From positions 930,001 to 994,000 of the forward strand of contig JADFUC010000964.1 in assembly GCA_019722365.1 (NCBI GenBank): a stretch of DNA of 64,000 nt, given 5' to 3'. Position numbers and translations under genes: made by a program. Under the pieces are notes generated by a model that made no database searches, was not told the DNA's origin, and saw only the letters and a list, made by a program, of their open reading frames with translations. Below, piece by piece: positions 10,864-22,714 of the stretch. Source of the DNA: Lithospermum erythrorhizon. Its lineage: Eukaryota > Streptophyta > Magnoliopsida > Boraginales > Boraginaceae. Within the stretch, counting starts at the first letter, position 1. The number at the start of each line of letters is the position of its first letter.

Positions 10864-12515
10864 ATAACGAATACAATCTTTGATGCAATTTTGTGTAGAT
10901 ACATTAGGAGTAATCCAAACAAAGCAGTTTGACCAATAGGTAGGAAGTGAAATGATGGCGGAATGCTTTGGCATTTGTTGAAGATAAAGTACAGAAAGGA
11001 ACAAAACGATGCAGAGATTCTCCAGAATTTCAAGACATGATCATATACTTGTTCAAGTACACGTTAGAGTATCATGGCTAAAATGAAGTACTCATTCTAC
11101 CTCTAGTTCATATATTTGGGATATAGGGGACTAGCTTGTTTTCATTACATGTTTGGAGTTTTGTTGTGATTCCAGCGTTATTATACTATTAATTGAGGCA
11201 TAGATAGTTGCAATTTGGTTAAATTGAGCCGGTTTAGAACTTTAAATTGATGTAGTTGTAGTTTTCTTTACTCATTTTTGTACTAGTTCAACAACAAAAA
11301 ATTGAGTAATGCTAACTTATTTTTGGTACATCTTGCCTAACATTATACTCGTATTTTAGTGTGAATATTAAAGTCAATGCTAACTTATTCCAAACTCTTA
11401 TTCTTTTTACAAAACAAACAAATAAATAACATATGTGCCTTTAGTATGGTAATTTTTAAATTCCAAACTTATATAACTTTTTATGTATAATTCAAAAGAT
11501 GCAGTGTCAACAGATTATATTATTCCGTATTAGCTTGATAATTTTTAACTTTGAAAAAATTGTCCAGTTTATCTATCAGTAGTCGAAAAATAAATTTTAT
11601 AATTTTAATTGACACATGAAACTTTGATTTAAATAAAATAAATATCTTATCAATGATAAAATATATTATAAGAAAAATATAACTTTTACAATATCTATAT
11701 AATTTGTACAGAGACATTTGAATTCGAAAAGAAAAAGAAATTAAACAATCAAAATTAAAAAGTGGAAGGATTATCTGAATTGCCCTAAAGAAAGAGGGAA
11801 ATGGTGGAAGTGGCTAGCGCCGCTGAAGAGAGGCGTAGGGCATACGTAAGCCTAAAGAGTGGAGGAGTGTCTTTACACTGACTAAACAACACGTCTTATC
11901 ATGCGGCGGCTCATGTCTGATCAGACCCTACCCCTACCCCACCTACCCTACCCCTACCCTACAACCCCACTCACCCTCTCACCCTCTCACTATTTCATCT
12001 TTGTTTGACTCTTATCTCACGTGCACTATTTTCCTGGTCTGCTTCCCACCGTGCGATCAAAATCACAAACAAACCCATTTGGTCTTACAAATTGACTGGT
12101 CACCATCACAAGTAACAAGAAATTGAGTAATTGCCACTTTGCAATTGCAATTATTATTATGAGCTCACCTTTCTTTATTGAAATTACTTGGACCATGTTT
12201 GCATGAGACATTTTAACTATTGTTGCATTATTTCGTTTATAATATTCTTTTTGCTATTGATGATGTTCTTGGACATTTCGATCTAGCTTAAAATGTTAAC
12301 AACCAAATTTTTACAGAATATGTTCATCGTCAAAAAGTGTGTACGTCGACTTTTCATCTTATACTGGTTTGACATCTTCACACTTGTAATTTTAGACTTA
12401 TAAATAAATTTGAAAATTGTGAAAAATGTATATATCATAATCTCAATTAATTATAATATATAATGTTGTCAAAAATACAATACAAATTCTTTAAATTCTT
12501 TAAGTTTTAACCTAT
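10864..12515. other. AT-rich spacer, no gene seen
   Basis: No supported coding frame. The only notable piece is the C-rich tract at 11925-11974, listed separately. Confidence 0.5.
11925..11974 (-). other. G-quadruplex-prone tract (CCCTACCC repeats)
   Basis: The plus strand has repeated CCCTACCCCTACCCCACC. The minus strand therefore carries at least six runs of three or four G separated by one to three bases, a strong quadruplex pattern. It resembles, but is not, the plant telomere repeat CCCTAAA. Confidence 0.65.
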
Positions 12516-14590
12516 CACTGCTGGAAAAAGTATAAAAACAACGAGATACGTAGACTCGTCCGGTTATATTACAAAAGCACGGTACACTAATGTTAGCTTA
12601 CTTTGGTAAAATGGTTGGACCATTGTTTTACAAATTCTGGTTGAGCAAAAAAGCATCTAAAACGACAAATTCGTGATTTTGTTTTCAGATTCAATTGTAA
12701 AAAATTACAAACACGAATAACTTCATATCTTAGCGTCTTTTTTGTCATATTTTATATGAAAATAAACATAAAATCATAGGAAATAAAAAGATTTCTTTTA
12801 ATTAATCTCAAACGCTATCGTATGTCATCGTTGTTATTTGTAATAATGTATTTTACCTATAAATAAATGTACTAAGTTTTTTACCTGGGTTTATGCTTTC
12901 AAAATAAGACGAAATATGATTAATTAAGTATTTAGTAGAAGTAAAACTATTGAACTAATTAATAGTAGTCGACAAGAAGATTATTTAAGACAAAAAACGA
13001 CAACTCGTCTTATTTTGTCTTATATTGTAAATTCATTTTGTCATTTTTCGTCATATAAGTTTGATAAAGATTCATAAATGCATACTGCTACATATTTAAA
13101 AGAATTCGATAATGGATTTGTAATTGGCATTCTTTGATCATTTTTCTTATATGTTGACCTAACAATCACATTTCACATCACTGGAACATTAACATAACTT
13201 TGGCTGCCGAAGAGTAACAAAATATTACTCCCTCCATACTTTAATTTAATGACCATTTTTCCAAAATAAAAATTCCCTTTTTGATTCCATTTTTACCAAA
13301 TTAAATAAAAAAAATTGGAGGAAATTTTTTATTTGTAAGATGTGTTTGAATTTTTATTAAACTTTATACAAAAGTAAATGTGTCTTAGATAAAGGGAAAG
13401 AAGAAGTATATAACAAGAAACAAAGACGAAAATTTAGGACAAAAAACGACGAGTTTGAAATCATTTTGAATTTTTTGGATGAGAGCTTTTGAAATTTTTG
13501 GTGGAAAATGAAAATTTTAAATATCAAGACATATGACAAAGAACTATTTAGCTCAAAATTATTTTTGAAATTTTTAAAGGGAACTTATGAAATTTTTTAT
13601 GGAAAAATGAAATTTTTAAACATGAAATAAGATGTAGAAGAATCCATTTATTTGAAAAATTTGGAAATTTAAGAATTTCTTCCCTCCTTTTTCTATATAT
13701 AGAGAACTATTTCACTACTTCCTTTCTTTTTTAAAAATGCATTTTCTGTAGCGATTTCAGATTTCAATTTCATTACTGGCTTTGTTTTATGTTTCATTAT
13801 TATATGGTAATAATTAGATTCATTCTCTATGTTTTTGTCAAATCTAGATATTCCCTATCAACAATATAAAAAGTGGGTATCATTTTCACTTTGTAGTTCA
13901 TTTTCATTTTTCTTGTTTGTTTTATGTTTGATTATCATCTAATATTAATTTGTTTTGTTGTATTTTTGTTAAAATTCAGGTATTTCTACCAACAATATAA
14001 AAAGTGAATATCCAATCTTGATATTTATATTATTTGTTTGTTTCATGTTTGATTATCATCTAATATTAATTTTTTTTTGATATTTTATTAAATCTAGGTA
14101 ACCAAACTATATGTTTTTTTTTGTTTTTGTTATATTTTGTTAAATCTAGGGATTTTATTTACTTTGGGATGACTTTTCAAAGATAATTAGAATCGGTTAA
14201 GATCCCGTAAGTTCGATGGAACTGGCTGCAATTTTTGGTGTTCTTAAGCAAATAAGACGAAAAACGACAAAATTCAACATTGTAGAAATGACAAAGAACG
14301 ACAAAATCTTTTGAGTATATAAGACGAAATACGACAAACTATTATTTCTTCTTGAAATAAAAGAAAGACAAAATACGACAAGAGGTTGTTAGTATATAAG
14401 ACGAAATAAGACGATATTTTAATTAATTAGCGTTGCTAATTACTTAGTATATACGACAAAATAAGATACAATACGTAGTGCTTACCTAAATAAGCACGAA
14501 AAATTAAGAACAAAGACAAAGTACGCCAAAATAAGCAAATAAGAATGAATTATAAAAGACAAGGAAATCTCGTCATTTTTTGTCGATTTT
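12516..14590. mobile_element. Possible degenerate CACTA-type element with CGACAA-motif arrays
   Basis: CACTGCTGGAAAAAG at 12516 resembles the terminal inverted repeat of CACTA (En/Spm) transposons. Both flanks of the region hold many variants of AAGACGAAATACGACAA (for example near 12660, 12990, 14250, 14325, 14365, 14400 and 14455) in both orientations, like the subterminal binding-site arrays of CACTA elements. I did not find the opposite terminus or a transposase, and a Stowaway-like TIR (CTCCCTCCATACTTTAA) sits inside at 13228. The right limit is where the motif fades. Confidence 0.45.
13780..14150 (+). repeat. Degenerate tandem repeat of about 120 bp, roughly three copies
   Basis: Blocks ATGTTTGATTATCATCTAAT, TTGTTAAATCTAGGTA and CAACAATATAAAAAGTG recur in the same order at about 13790-13890, 13925-14010 and 14045-14155. 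Each unit resembles an intron end (CTAG or TTCAG) followed by a short exon-like piece, but no protein could be identified. Confidence 0.6.
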
Positions 14591-15280
14591 TAGAACAAAA
14601 AAGGATGATAAAAATAAAGCATTTAAATGACATGTACTTTTTACTTTTTCTCTCAGAGTGTATCTTCATATAGAATTACGTTTTATTCGTTCTAGTTTCA
14701 AATGTTTACAATAGTATGTTCATACATAGATCGAAGAAGTGTTTATCTAAGATTTTTTATCATAGAACAAAAATTGTGTAAAAATTAAAGCTAAAAAGCC
14801 ATTCAAATTGGTTCATAACTAGTGTATGTTTTTATCATATACTTTTTGCTACATTTGGTTAACATCAACACATGTATTATTTTATAATTCGATTAGTTTC
14901 ATATTACCCTTTCCATTCTTTTTTATATGAACATCTCATTTGACATAAAAAAAATTTAAAAAATTTAAATTCAACTCACAAATTAAAATTTTACTCCACA
15001 TTTTTTAATTAAATGAGAACCAAATTAATAATTCTTATACTCCGTATAAAAAACGTGTCTCAAATATTTAAGATTTGGAGAGTATCGTCAAGCAAACCCC
15101 CCTCACCCTAATCACTCTAATCCAAAATGCAATTCTAAATGTCCCAAACAATTCTCATCTAGATTCTAGACTCAAACTATTTGTATTATTGTAGTACTTG
15201 GTTTCTATTTTCTTTTTCTTTTGTGAACAAGTAGGAGCAGTCAATGTGAGACCCAACATCCAACAATCAGTTGTTGTGCT
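14591..15280. other. ERF upstream region, no gene seen
   Basis: AT-rich sequence with a Stowaway-like fragment near 15040 (TACTCCGTATAAAAAACGTG). No coding frame is supported. Confidence 0.5.
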
Positions 15281-15288
15281 TATTTAAA
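15281..15288 (+). promoter_or_regulatory. TATA box of the ERF gene
   Basis: TATTTAAA lies 40 bp before the first ATG (15321). A start about 30 bp downstream would leave a leader of only about 10 nt for that ATG, which makes the second in-frame ATG at 15378 a serious alternative. Confidence 0.55.
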
Positions 15289-15320
15289 GACCCACAGACT
15301 TACCCTCTAGCCGATACCCC

Positions 15321-15854
15321 ATGGAGTCCTCACCCTACTCTCCCAACCTCCATTTCTTCTCCTTCTCAACCCCTTCAATGGCAACAACAACAACTAGAGA
15401 GGCTCACTATAGGGGAGTTCGGAAGCGTCCATGGGGTCGCTATGCCGCGGAGATACGCGACCCCTGGAAGAAAACCCGTGTTTGGTTAGGCACCTTTGAC
15501 ACCCCCGAAGAAGCCGCCCTTGCCTACGACGGCGCCGCCAGGTCCCTCCGTGGCGCAAAGGCCAAAACCAACTTCCCCATTCCACCTCCGCCGCCACCTG
15601 GCAGACTCCCATTGGACCTCAACTTCCCTACGGACAACCACCGTTGGCCCATTCCTTCCGGTAGAGCTAGGATCATGATTGGTGAGCTTCTTCAGATGAA
15701 TGATCTCGGTGGCTTTAGAGGCGGAGCACCACCACCTCCTCCTCCGGTTCCTCCTGTCGAGGAGCCGGATAATGGTGGGGGGTTGAGGTGTTTTGGGGTG
15801 GTCAAACGTGGGTTGGCCATTGACTTGAATGAGCCTCCACCTTTGTGGATGTAG
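15321..15854 (+). CDS. AP2/ERF transcription factor, probable EAR-motif repressor
   Basis: Intronless, 177 residues. One AP2 domain spans about residues 29-86: [20 protein letters not shown] then [20 protein letters not shown] and [10 protein letters not shown]. The Ala and Asp that mark ERF rather than DREB binding are present in AAEIRDP, so GCC-box binding is expected. Two EAR-type motifs follow: PLDLNFPTD at about 100-108 and [12 protein letters not shown] at the C-terminus. Proline runs (PPPPPPP) link them. ERFs with DLNxxP EAR motifs (group VIII) act as active repressors in ethylene and stress responses. Which ERF this is cannot be settled by eye. The ATG at 15321 has a good context (CCATGG); ATG 15378 (ATGGCAACA) also does and is better placed relative to the TATA box. 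The gene is GC-richer than its flanks, as is common for ERFs. Confidence 0.93.
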   Translation: MESSPYSPNLHFFSFSTPSMATTTTREAHYRGVRKRPWGRYAAEIRDPWKKTRVWLGTFDTPEEAALAYDGAARSLRGAKAKTNFPIPPPPPPGRLPLDLNFPTDNHRWPIPSGRARIMIGELLQMNDLGGFRGGAPPPPPPVPPVEEPDNGGGLRCFGVVKRGLAIDLNEPPPLWM

Positions 15855-16559
15855 CTGGCTGGCATGCAGTTTGGTGAGAATTGAGTCCATGACTTCTCGG
15901 AGTTTTTTTAATCACTAGATTAATTCGATATTCTCATGCTTGAATAATATGGATAGAGTAAACGGCGTCGTTTGGAAGCTTGTCGCTGTTTTTTTAATTA
16001 CTTCTTGCTATTACATATTTACAACATTGGTCTGAAAATCTATTAGGAAAAAATGAGGGGTTGTGACTTATGAGAAGATAGATGCAAGTGGTTTTGTTGT
16101 ATTGTCTCCTACCTTATGTACATACATCTTTTGAGCTTCATTATTAGTAGACTGAAATTTTCGTTGTTGAGTTTTTTTTTGTGAGAAGGAATAATGAAGA
16201 AGAAAAATTAATTGAAAAATATCTAAGGAAAAAATTGTTTAGGTCATTCTATAATAAACGGTGAAAAATTAGTAATTAATATCCTTTTCAACTCATTGTT
16301 CAACACACATTTCATCTTCATTGCAATTAAAGAACTATCTTGTTCCCTTGATCTAGTAAGATTAAAACATTAACTATTATTGTGAGCATTATATAATTAC
16401 CAATAATATCCCCTTTATCGAATGAGATAAAATGTCGGCATTCGTGCTTGGCGCTAATTAAATACGTAGAGTCATTTATTTGTCTTGTTGTAAGTTTGAA
16501 ATGTTTTACCATAAAAGGCGTAACATTAATTATCCCTATTAATTAAAAGATTTAAAGTA
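15855..16559. other. ERF 3' flank, no gene seen
   Basis: Downstream untranslated sequence and AT-rich spacer. No coding frame or clear repeat. Confidence 0.5.
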
Positions 16560-16917
16560 CTTCTTCCGTTTTTTTTAATTGTCGTTTTAGACATTTGTAC
16601 ATAAATTAAGAAAAAGTAAAAATAATCAAAAATTGCATTGAAAATGTAGAATTACAATCAATTGAAATAATATTATTGGTTGATTGTTTATTTTAAGAGA
16701 AAAAGTAGTCAAAAAGTATATTGAATTATGTTAAAACGACAACTATAAAAAAAGTATATTGAATTATGTTAAAACTATTTTAAGAAAAATAGTCAAAAAA
16801 GTATACAGGTTGGTTGATTGTTTATTTTATAGAATAATTTTTTTTATTATGCTAAAACGACAACTATAAAAAAATCATTTTTTTACTAAAAATGATAACT
16901 ATAGAAAACGAAGGAAG
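16560..16917. mobile_element. Stowaway-like MITE (Tc1/mariner type), 358 bp
   Basis: Ends are CTTCTTCCGTTTT and, inverted, AAAACGAAGGAAG, each beside a TA dinucleotide (16558-16559 and 16918-16919). This matches the CTYCYTCCG termini and TA target duplication of plant Stowaway elements. Internal TTGTCGTTTTAG and its inverse AAAACGACAA extend the inverted repeat. Confidence 0.75.
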
Positions 16918-17358
16918 TAACATCTAATTTGTAAAGCAACACTGCAAATTAAAGTTTGAAAATTCTGAGCCTAGAAAGACGAATAATTATTGTACTTCGC
17001 CCTGGTATTGTTAACTAGTAGAGGATCATGTTATCTTGTCGTTTATTAAGTACATTATCGAGTTCACTAATTATCAAATTATTCATATACTGAACAAGAA
17101 ATTATACTCGATTCCAACTTATTAACCTTCAATCGATTTCTCACAACACCAATACTAGTTATAATATGAGTCCCGGCTATTTGATTAAGAGTTGTACATA
17201 CTTTCGACTTGGTTAACCTACAGACGATTTATCAAGTTCAATATCAATAGATGTTAATAAATTACCAATTTTTTTCACAACATTAATGATAATGTAAATT
17301 CTGATTATATGACTAATGTCTAAAATAATTTAGTCGGTCCCTTCCTACCACAACAATA
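16918..17358. other. Spacer between two MITE copies, nothing recognised
   Basis: AT-rich, no coding frame and no recognised repeat. Confidence 0.4.
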
Positions 17359-17605
17359 CTCCATCCATTTTTTGTTTTCGTTTTAGTCATTTACATATAA
17401 ATTAAGAAGATGAAAAATTAGTAAAAAAATTACATTAAAAATATAGAATGATAATTAATTAAAACAATATCATTGGTTGATTGTTAATTTAAAGAGAAAA
17501 GGTAGTAAAAAAGTTCATTGAAAATATAAAAAGACTATTTATTATGCTAAAAAACTAATAATTAAAAAATAAATTTATTCCGGCTAAACGACAACTAAAA
17601 AAACT
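17359..17605. mobile_element. Second, partial copy of the same Stowaway-like family
   Basis: Starts CTCCATCCATTTTTTG after a TA. It shares TCGTTTTAG, CATAAATTAAGAA and TATTRTTGGTTGATTGTT with the element at 16560 in the same order. CTAAACGACAACTAAAAAA near 17583 matches its right subterminal part. The terminal right end is not recognisable. Confidence 0.6.
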
Positions 17606-19939
17606 TTTTGTTAATTTGATGTAAGATATATTTAAGGCCAAGCATTTAACAAAGCGAAAATTGTACAAGAACAAGCCCGTTAAGGATAAGGCGCTGCCCC
17701 CATTTCCCCAAGACAACCCACACGTCAATATGCTAAAAAACCAAAAAAAATTAAAAATTAAAAAAATAATAAAACGAGAAAACGTCGTGAACTCAGCGAA
17801 GTGCCGTACCAAATGCCATTATTGCTTATCTCATATTCTCATATCTCTAATAGACTAATACCCAATTGAAACTCCAATATAAGTAAATTCAGTTGTTCAA
17901 TTTTTTATCATTCATCAATTGAATATTTGATGTAAGTAAATACTTAAATTTATAATTTTTTTTCTTCCTCACTTGAATTTTTGGTTTGTTATTTTCTCAG
18001 ATTTTTATATTAAATTACAAAATGCGATTATCAAGCCATGTAATATTGTCGAATATTTCATATCGCTGCATCTGGCTTAATCTGAAGCAAAGTTCGTTTG
18101 TTAAAAGATTACATGCTGCTTCTTCAATGTCCCAAGAAATAAGTTTAATGGGTCATGCTATAGTAATAGAGAATACTCTGGAGTAAGTTAGATACGCAGT
18201 TGATTGGATTTATTTTGTTTCAAGAAAACGTCGTAAGTAATTTTAATTTTTCGAAAACGAATGCTTATCGCTAAAATAAAACTTTCAAAGTGAATGTTCG
18301 AATAGTCTATCGAACGAAACTTAATTTTTAAATTTATACGTTATTTATTTTATAAACAAAGAAAAAATTACTAATAAACTTACTAAAAGATTCGTATTAA
18401 TAATGTATTCCTGCTTTTTTATGATATAAAATGTGTTTTGAAATAGATTTAGTCCAATATTTGGTATACGATGATAGTGGTGTGCCGCAATAATGGAGTA
18501 ATGGTAAGCTAGGAATTGGGTTATGATGATGCTACATTGCTACTAGTAATTAATGTAAGCTGACACCCACGCGCCAACAAGAAGAGACCCAAAAGATTAA
18601 TTCATTACACTCAACCTTTCTTATTTGACTCTTCTTTTCATTTACTGCCACCAAGCGTGTGCGTCATCATGTAACCTCAATTCTTTCCTCTTTTTACCCT
18701 TTTTGTCCTTTCAATTTCATGCTTCTACAAACTTATCTCATCTCAACTTAAAATCTTAAATGTTTGTTTGGACTAAGGTTATTTCCACATATTTCTTTTT
18801 GTTGAGGAGAATTTTCTTTTGATAATTTCAAAATCGTTTTATATTTTTATGTAAAAACAAGTTTACGAGACAAATTTGAAATTATCTGAAAAATTGTGTA
18901 AAAATATAGTAAAGGTTCATAACAAAAATAGATGAAAGGAATACATCTATTTATGACGGTATTATTAATTATGATTAAAATAAAAGGGATAATGATTTTT
19001 ATACTTCATATCTTGATTATGACAATCAATTCTCATTTGTTATCTTTTATATATTCTTATCTTAAAATATTTAATTGTATAGAATAAAGTGATAAAAATC
19101 CAGAGCCTGAAAATTAAGGTATACTGTCTCAAAGCTTTAAATGACTTATTTTTTAACGAGGTTGGTAGCAAATACTATAGCAATATGCAAGGGGCAAAAA
19201 CCAGTTTTGAGTGGACAAAGACTGTTGGATATCAAAATGCTTATTGAGAATGACATTTTAGGCCTCTATGAACAAGACGGCTATCATAAAAGTGGTCAAA
19301 CTAAGCTATCATAGCTCACCTTATTTATTTCCGCAAAATCAGCATTCATAATCATCACTTTTTCAAGTAATTTCTACAGTATTTACTTAGTATATGATGT
19401 TTGTTAGACCATCTTCGTATGGAGTATTTGAAGTGAGTATTTGTATCGAAATTAGGGAAATAGTTAGATAGGTGAAAGATTGTACAATAATTTTTAGCGA
19501 TAATTTTTGTACATGTCTGATTAAGGTATGACACATGAAGTGGGCGATATCACGATTTAAAATCGTAATTTCTAATCTTTTTTATTCAAGCTTTTGATAG
19601 TAAATTTGAAAAGTTTTAATAAACAAAATTCTCCAATATTTTTTATTTTCAAGATCTATAAGTATAGATTAAGTTTGTTTAATTTGAACAATGAATTTTC
19701 ATCATGTTTTTCAAGATTATATATGTTAAAGTATGTATTAATATTGTGGATAAAATAGAAAATAAAATAAAATTTTGAAATATCTTTTATTGTAGAGTAT
19801 AAAAGATTATGATAATATTTGATAATATAAAATAAAGCACAATGCTACGCGACATTTATATATCGGGAAATGAATTATCTATAATGAAGATGGTACATGA
19901 TTAATTACAGGTACTCTCAACTAATCCAATCAATACTTT
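17606..19939. other. AT-rich region with one exon-like short frame at 18022-18186
   Basis: The frame 18022-18186 gives MRLSSHVILSNISYRCIWLN and ends HAASSMSQEISLMGHAIVIE plus a few residues. Its start is basic and hydroxylated like a mitochondrial presequence, but I cannot assign a family and see no continuation exon. The rest of the interval holds nothing I can support. Confidence 0.25.
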
Positions 19940-21178
19940 GTTAATTGCTATTTGTCGCTGATTTTCAATCTCTGTCCCATGTGGGCAAGCTCTGGGCTTC
20001 CTTACGAGGCTAGTTGCCTCTCGACAGCCTTCCGAAAAGATTCTTCGTTCCATCTCATTTCAAACTATTTTTCTTGTCTCAAATGCCCCCTGAACCCCAA
20101 TCTTCACATTTAAACAAACATAAATTTATTATAAAATACAAAAAGACTAGTTTACCCCTAAATATAACTTCCTTAAACATTACACTTAAAAATAGGGAGA
20201 AATTTTGAAATATTTTAAAAAAATTAATTAAAAAAACTCCCCCACCCCATCCACCTTCATCTTCAACCTCAACACCCCCTCCCCCCACATCCAAATAGCC
20301 ATCTGCCCACCCTACCTCAGTCTTCCCAAAATTCGACACCACTCCCCTTTCTCCTAAAATCTGCTAACACCCTCACCCAATCAATCAACCAACAAATCGG
20401 CCAACCCACTGTCTCCCGCTTCCCTTTCTCCAACAACATCACCACCGGTCAACCAAATCGATCAACTCCTTCTTCTCCCCACCTCCGTGATATTTGTTTT
20501 TATGTGTAAGATGATTTGACGACTAAATTTATTGCTAAATTTTTTTCTTAATTGGGCGAAGAGGTGGGCGTGATCGGGTTGCGCAGAATCGTTTGTAGCC
20601 AGCTGGAATACGGGCCGTGGGGGTGGGCGGGAGCTTTGGCAAAATGGAGGGTTGTAGGAATTGGCCGGGCAGGCAATGAAAGCAAGTGTACAAGGGTAAG
20701 TGGGGGACTGCTGGGTTGGCTGTACAAGGCGGGCGCCGGGACAAGGGGTAGCTGTGTGTGGGCTGGGCAAGCGCAGTGGGGCCGCTGAATTGGGCATTGA
20801 GCGGTGGGGGCTAAAGGGGTGCGCCCGAGCGCGTATGAGCCGGTGAGTTAAGCGGGAAGTAAGTTTATTTTTAATTATTTTATTTTATATTATTATAAAT
20901 GTCTTCATATATTAAAGTATTTAAAAATGTATCCCTATTTTTTCAAATGTAATATTTAATGAAGTTTTAATTAAGGACAAAATAGGCATTTTGTATTTTT
21001 AATGAATTTATATATTATTAAAGGTGTCAACGGTTTAGGGAATATCTGAGTATAAATAAAAATAGTTTCTTTTCAGAGGATGCATGCTAGTTAATACTTT
21101 AAATCTAATAACATTAACCTAAACTTTAAGGGGAAATTGAAAATAAATACTATTATAGAGAGCAAATAGCAAATTAAC
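19940..21178. mobile_element. Non-autonomous MULE-like element with long inverted repeats
   Basis: Left end GTTAATTGCTATTTG and right end CAAATAGCAAATTAAC are inverted copies. Inside, about 300 bp of each arm is related: the left-arm motifs TTACCCCTAAATATAACTTC, CATTACACTTAAAAATAGGG and TTTTGAAATATTTTAA each have an inverted counterpart in 20870-21010. The core, 20530-20850, is strikingly GC-rich and unlike its surroundings, as in elements that have captured other DNA, but its open frames match nothing I know. Flanking TACTTT occurs on both sides (19934 and 21180), not a clean 9-bp duplication. A related single arm is at 49070-49398. Confidence 0.6.
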
Positions 21179-22028
21179 CTACTTTCTACTACTCTATGTC
21201 TATATCTATAGTGATTTGCCAGCCATCAAACCTGCCCTTTCTCCTGCAAATGCTCTCCTTATATTCTTTATTCCAGATTTTAAAGTTAAAGATTTTATAT
21301 TTTATAACCCATGAATATAATACAATCTATATCTATATCTATATATACTTATAAAGCGTGGATAACATACGGAAAACTAGACGCCAACTGACCTCCAAAA
21401 TATAATGAATTATAATACATCTAATGATTATTAAATTTTAATAATAATTAAATAACAATGAGAGCTTTTAAAAAGTCACTAAACATAAAAACTACCTTTT
21501 GAAGAAGTTATATTTGATATTTACACGATTTTAATATTCATTAATTATTTTAATTGAATTTCTATCCATAACTTATTTTATATTATAATCATTTTTAATA
21601 AAAGTGTGAAACCGTCACACTAACATCCCCTCAAGGTCCTTGTCCTAGATACTGAGGAGTTAATCACTGATGCGCCCCGTATAAGATACCAAACTTAAAG
21701 AATTGTGAGTGTTAAGCATCAGCTATACCTCGCCTTCGAGCAGCTGGTTCGACTTCATAATCATTTTTGTGTAGAAAAAGGAAGACATTTATTTTTGGTT
21801 TTTTGTTTCCTTGCTCAATGATTGCATATTTTTTTATATAATTAAATTTTGATTGCAAGATTTATTTTTCGGTTTTGAGAATTTGCAATAATATTAAATA
21901 TCATTTATATGTCCCTTTATATCATAGAAAAAAAATTCAATATATTTAACGAACATGCATTATTGTCTCATAGCTAAAAGAAAGTTATACATTGTAAGAA
22001 TAATAATAATATAATATATTGAAAAGAA
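21179..22028. other. AT-rich spacer with a possible Helitron-like start
   Basis: TCTATATCTATATATACTTATAAAGCG near 21330 resembles the 5' end of plant Helitrons, but no 3' hairpin-CTRR end was found. The 24-mer shared with the RRP9 leader lies at 21601-21624. No gene is seen. Confidence 0.3.
21601..21624 (+). repeat. Second exact copy of the GTGTGA-AACCG-TCACAC hairpin block
   Basis: Identical over 24 bases to 1900-1923 in the RRP9 leader. Flanks are different, so the shared piece is short and precise. Confidence 0.7.
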
Positions 22029-22100
22029 TACTTCTCAATCCCAATTTACTAGGATCATATAGCTAAATTTCTCCTTTTCTTTGTAATTGATCATATAGAA
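22029..22100 (-). mobile_element. Truncated Stowaway-like end, inverted relative to 22715-23028
   Basis: CTTCTCAATCCCAATTTACT, GATCATATAG and AATTTCTCCTTTTCTTT match the reverse complement of 22950-23028. This is one arm of the same MITE family. Confidence 0.6.
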
Positions 22101-22205
22101 TCTCAATGCAATCCTTTATCTTGTCTCATAAATATACTCCATAATGCAACAAAATATTTGAGAATGATTTGTGTGTTAAAGGAATAAATAGTTCTACTCA
22201 GCAGG

Positions 22206-22548
22206 ACGATTTTTTAATTTGGTTTTAACAGCTGTGCACCTGTGACATTCATTTACCCCCAAACTCTAATGAGTTTAATTTTCATTAAATACTTATGTAA
22301 CATAAGACCTAATGTATATTATGAAAAGAATAAAGAAAAGAATAAGTAAAATATAATAATATATTAGTTTATTTTTATATGAGGTATTTTCTTTAATTCA
22401 ATAATAATATAAAGAAAATATCAATAAAGATGTATATGAAAGTTTTATGTTACATCAAAAAGATAAATGAAAATTAAACTCATTAAGTTTGGGTGTAAAT
22501 GAAAGTCTAGGGTTACTTTTAGTATTTAAGGTAAATTAAAAAAATCAT
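22206..22548. mobile_element. Fold-back MITE, inverted arms of about 110 bp
   Basis: Left arm GATTTTTTAATTTG, CATTTACCCCCAAACT, AATGAGTTTAATTTTCATT and ATGTAACATAAGAC is mirrored on the right as GTTTTATGTTACAT, AATGAAAATTAAACTCATT, AGTTTGGGTGTAAATG and TAAATTAAAAAAATC. Two arms of about 110 bp enclose an AT-rich loop of about 120 bp. No coding capacity; superfamily not determined. Confidence 0.7.
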
Positions 22549-22714
22549 TCATAACTTTTAATTAGGACTATTTACATTCCTTTGACACAAATAATTTCAA
22601 ATATTTTTATTTTGATAAATTGAATTTCATTTTATTTAGATGCACAAACTCTTAAGCTTCATCACTTGAACACAATCTACGACAATTGACAAGAATCTGG
22701 TAAGTACTTATATA

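Noticed and set aside
11925..11974. Interstitial telomere repeat
   Set aside because: Units are CCCTACC/CCCTACCCC rather than CCCTAAA, so called only a quadruplex-prone tract.
20462..20797. Minus-strand frame of 111 codons in the GC-rich core
   Set aside because: Pro/Ser/Thr-rich without motifs; GC content alone makes long frames likely. Kept only as possible captured DNA.
21330..21600. Helitron
   Set aside because: Only a 5'-end-like string; no 3' hairpin with CTRR and no Rep/helicase sequence.
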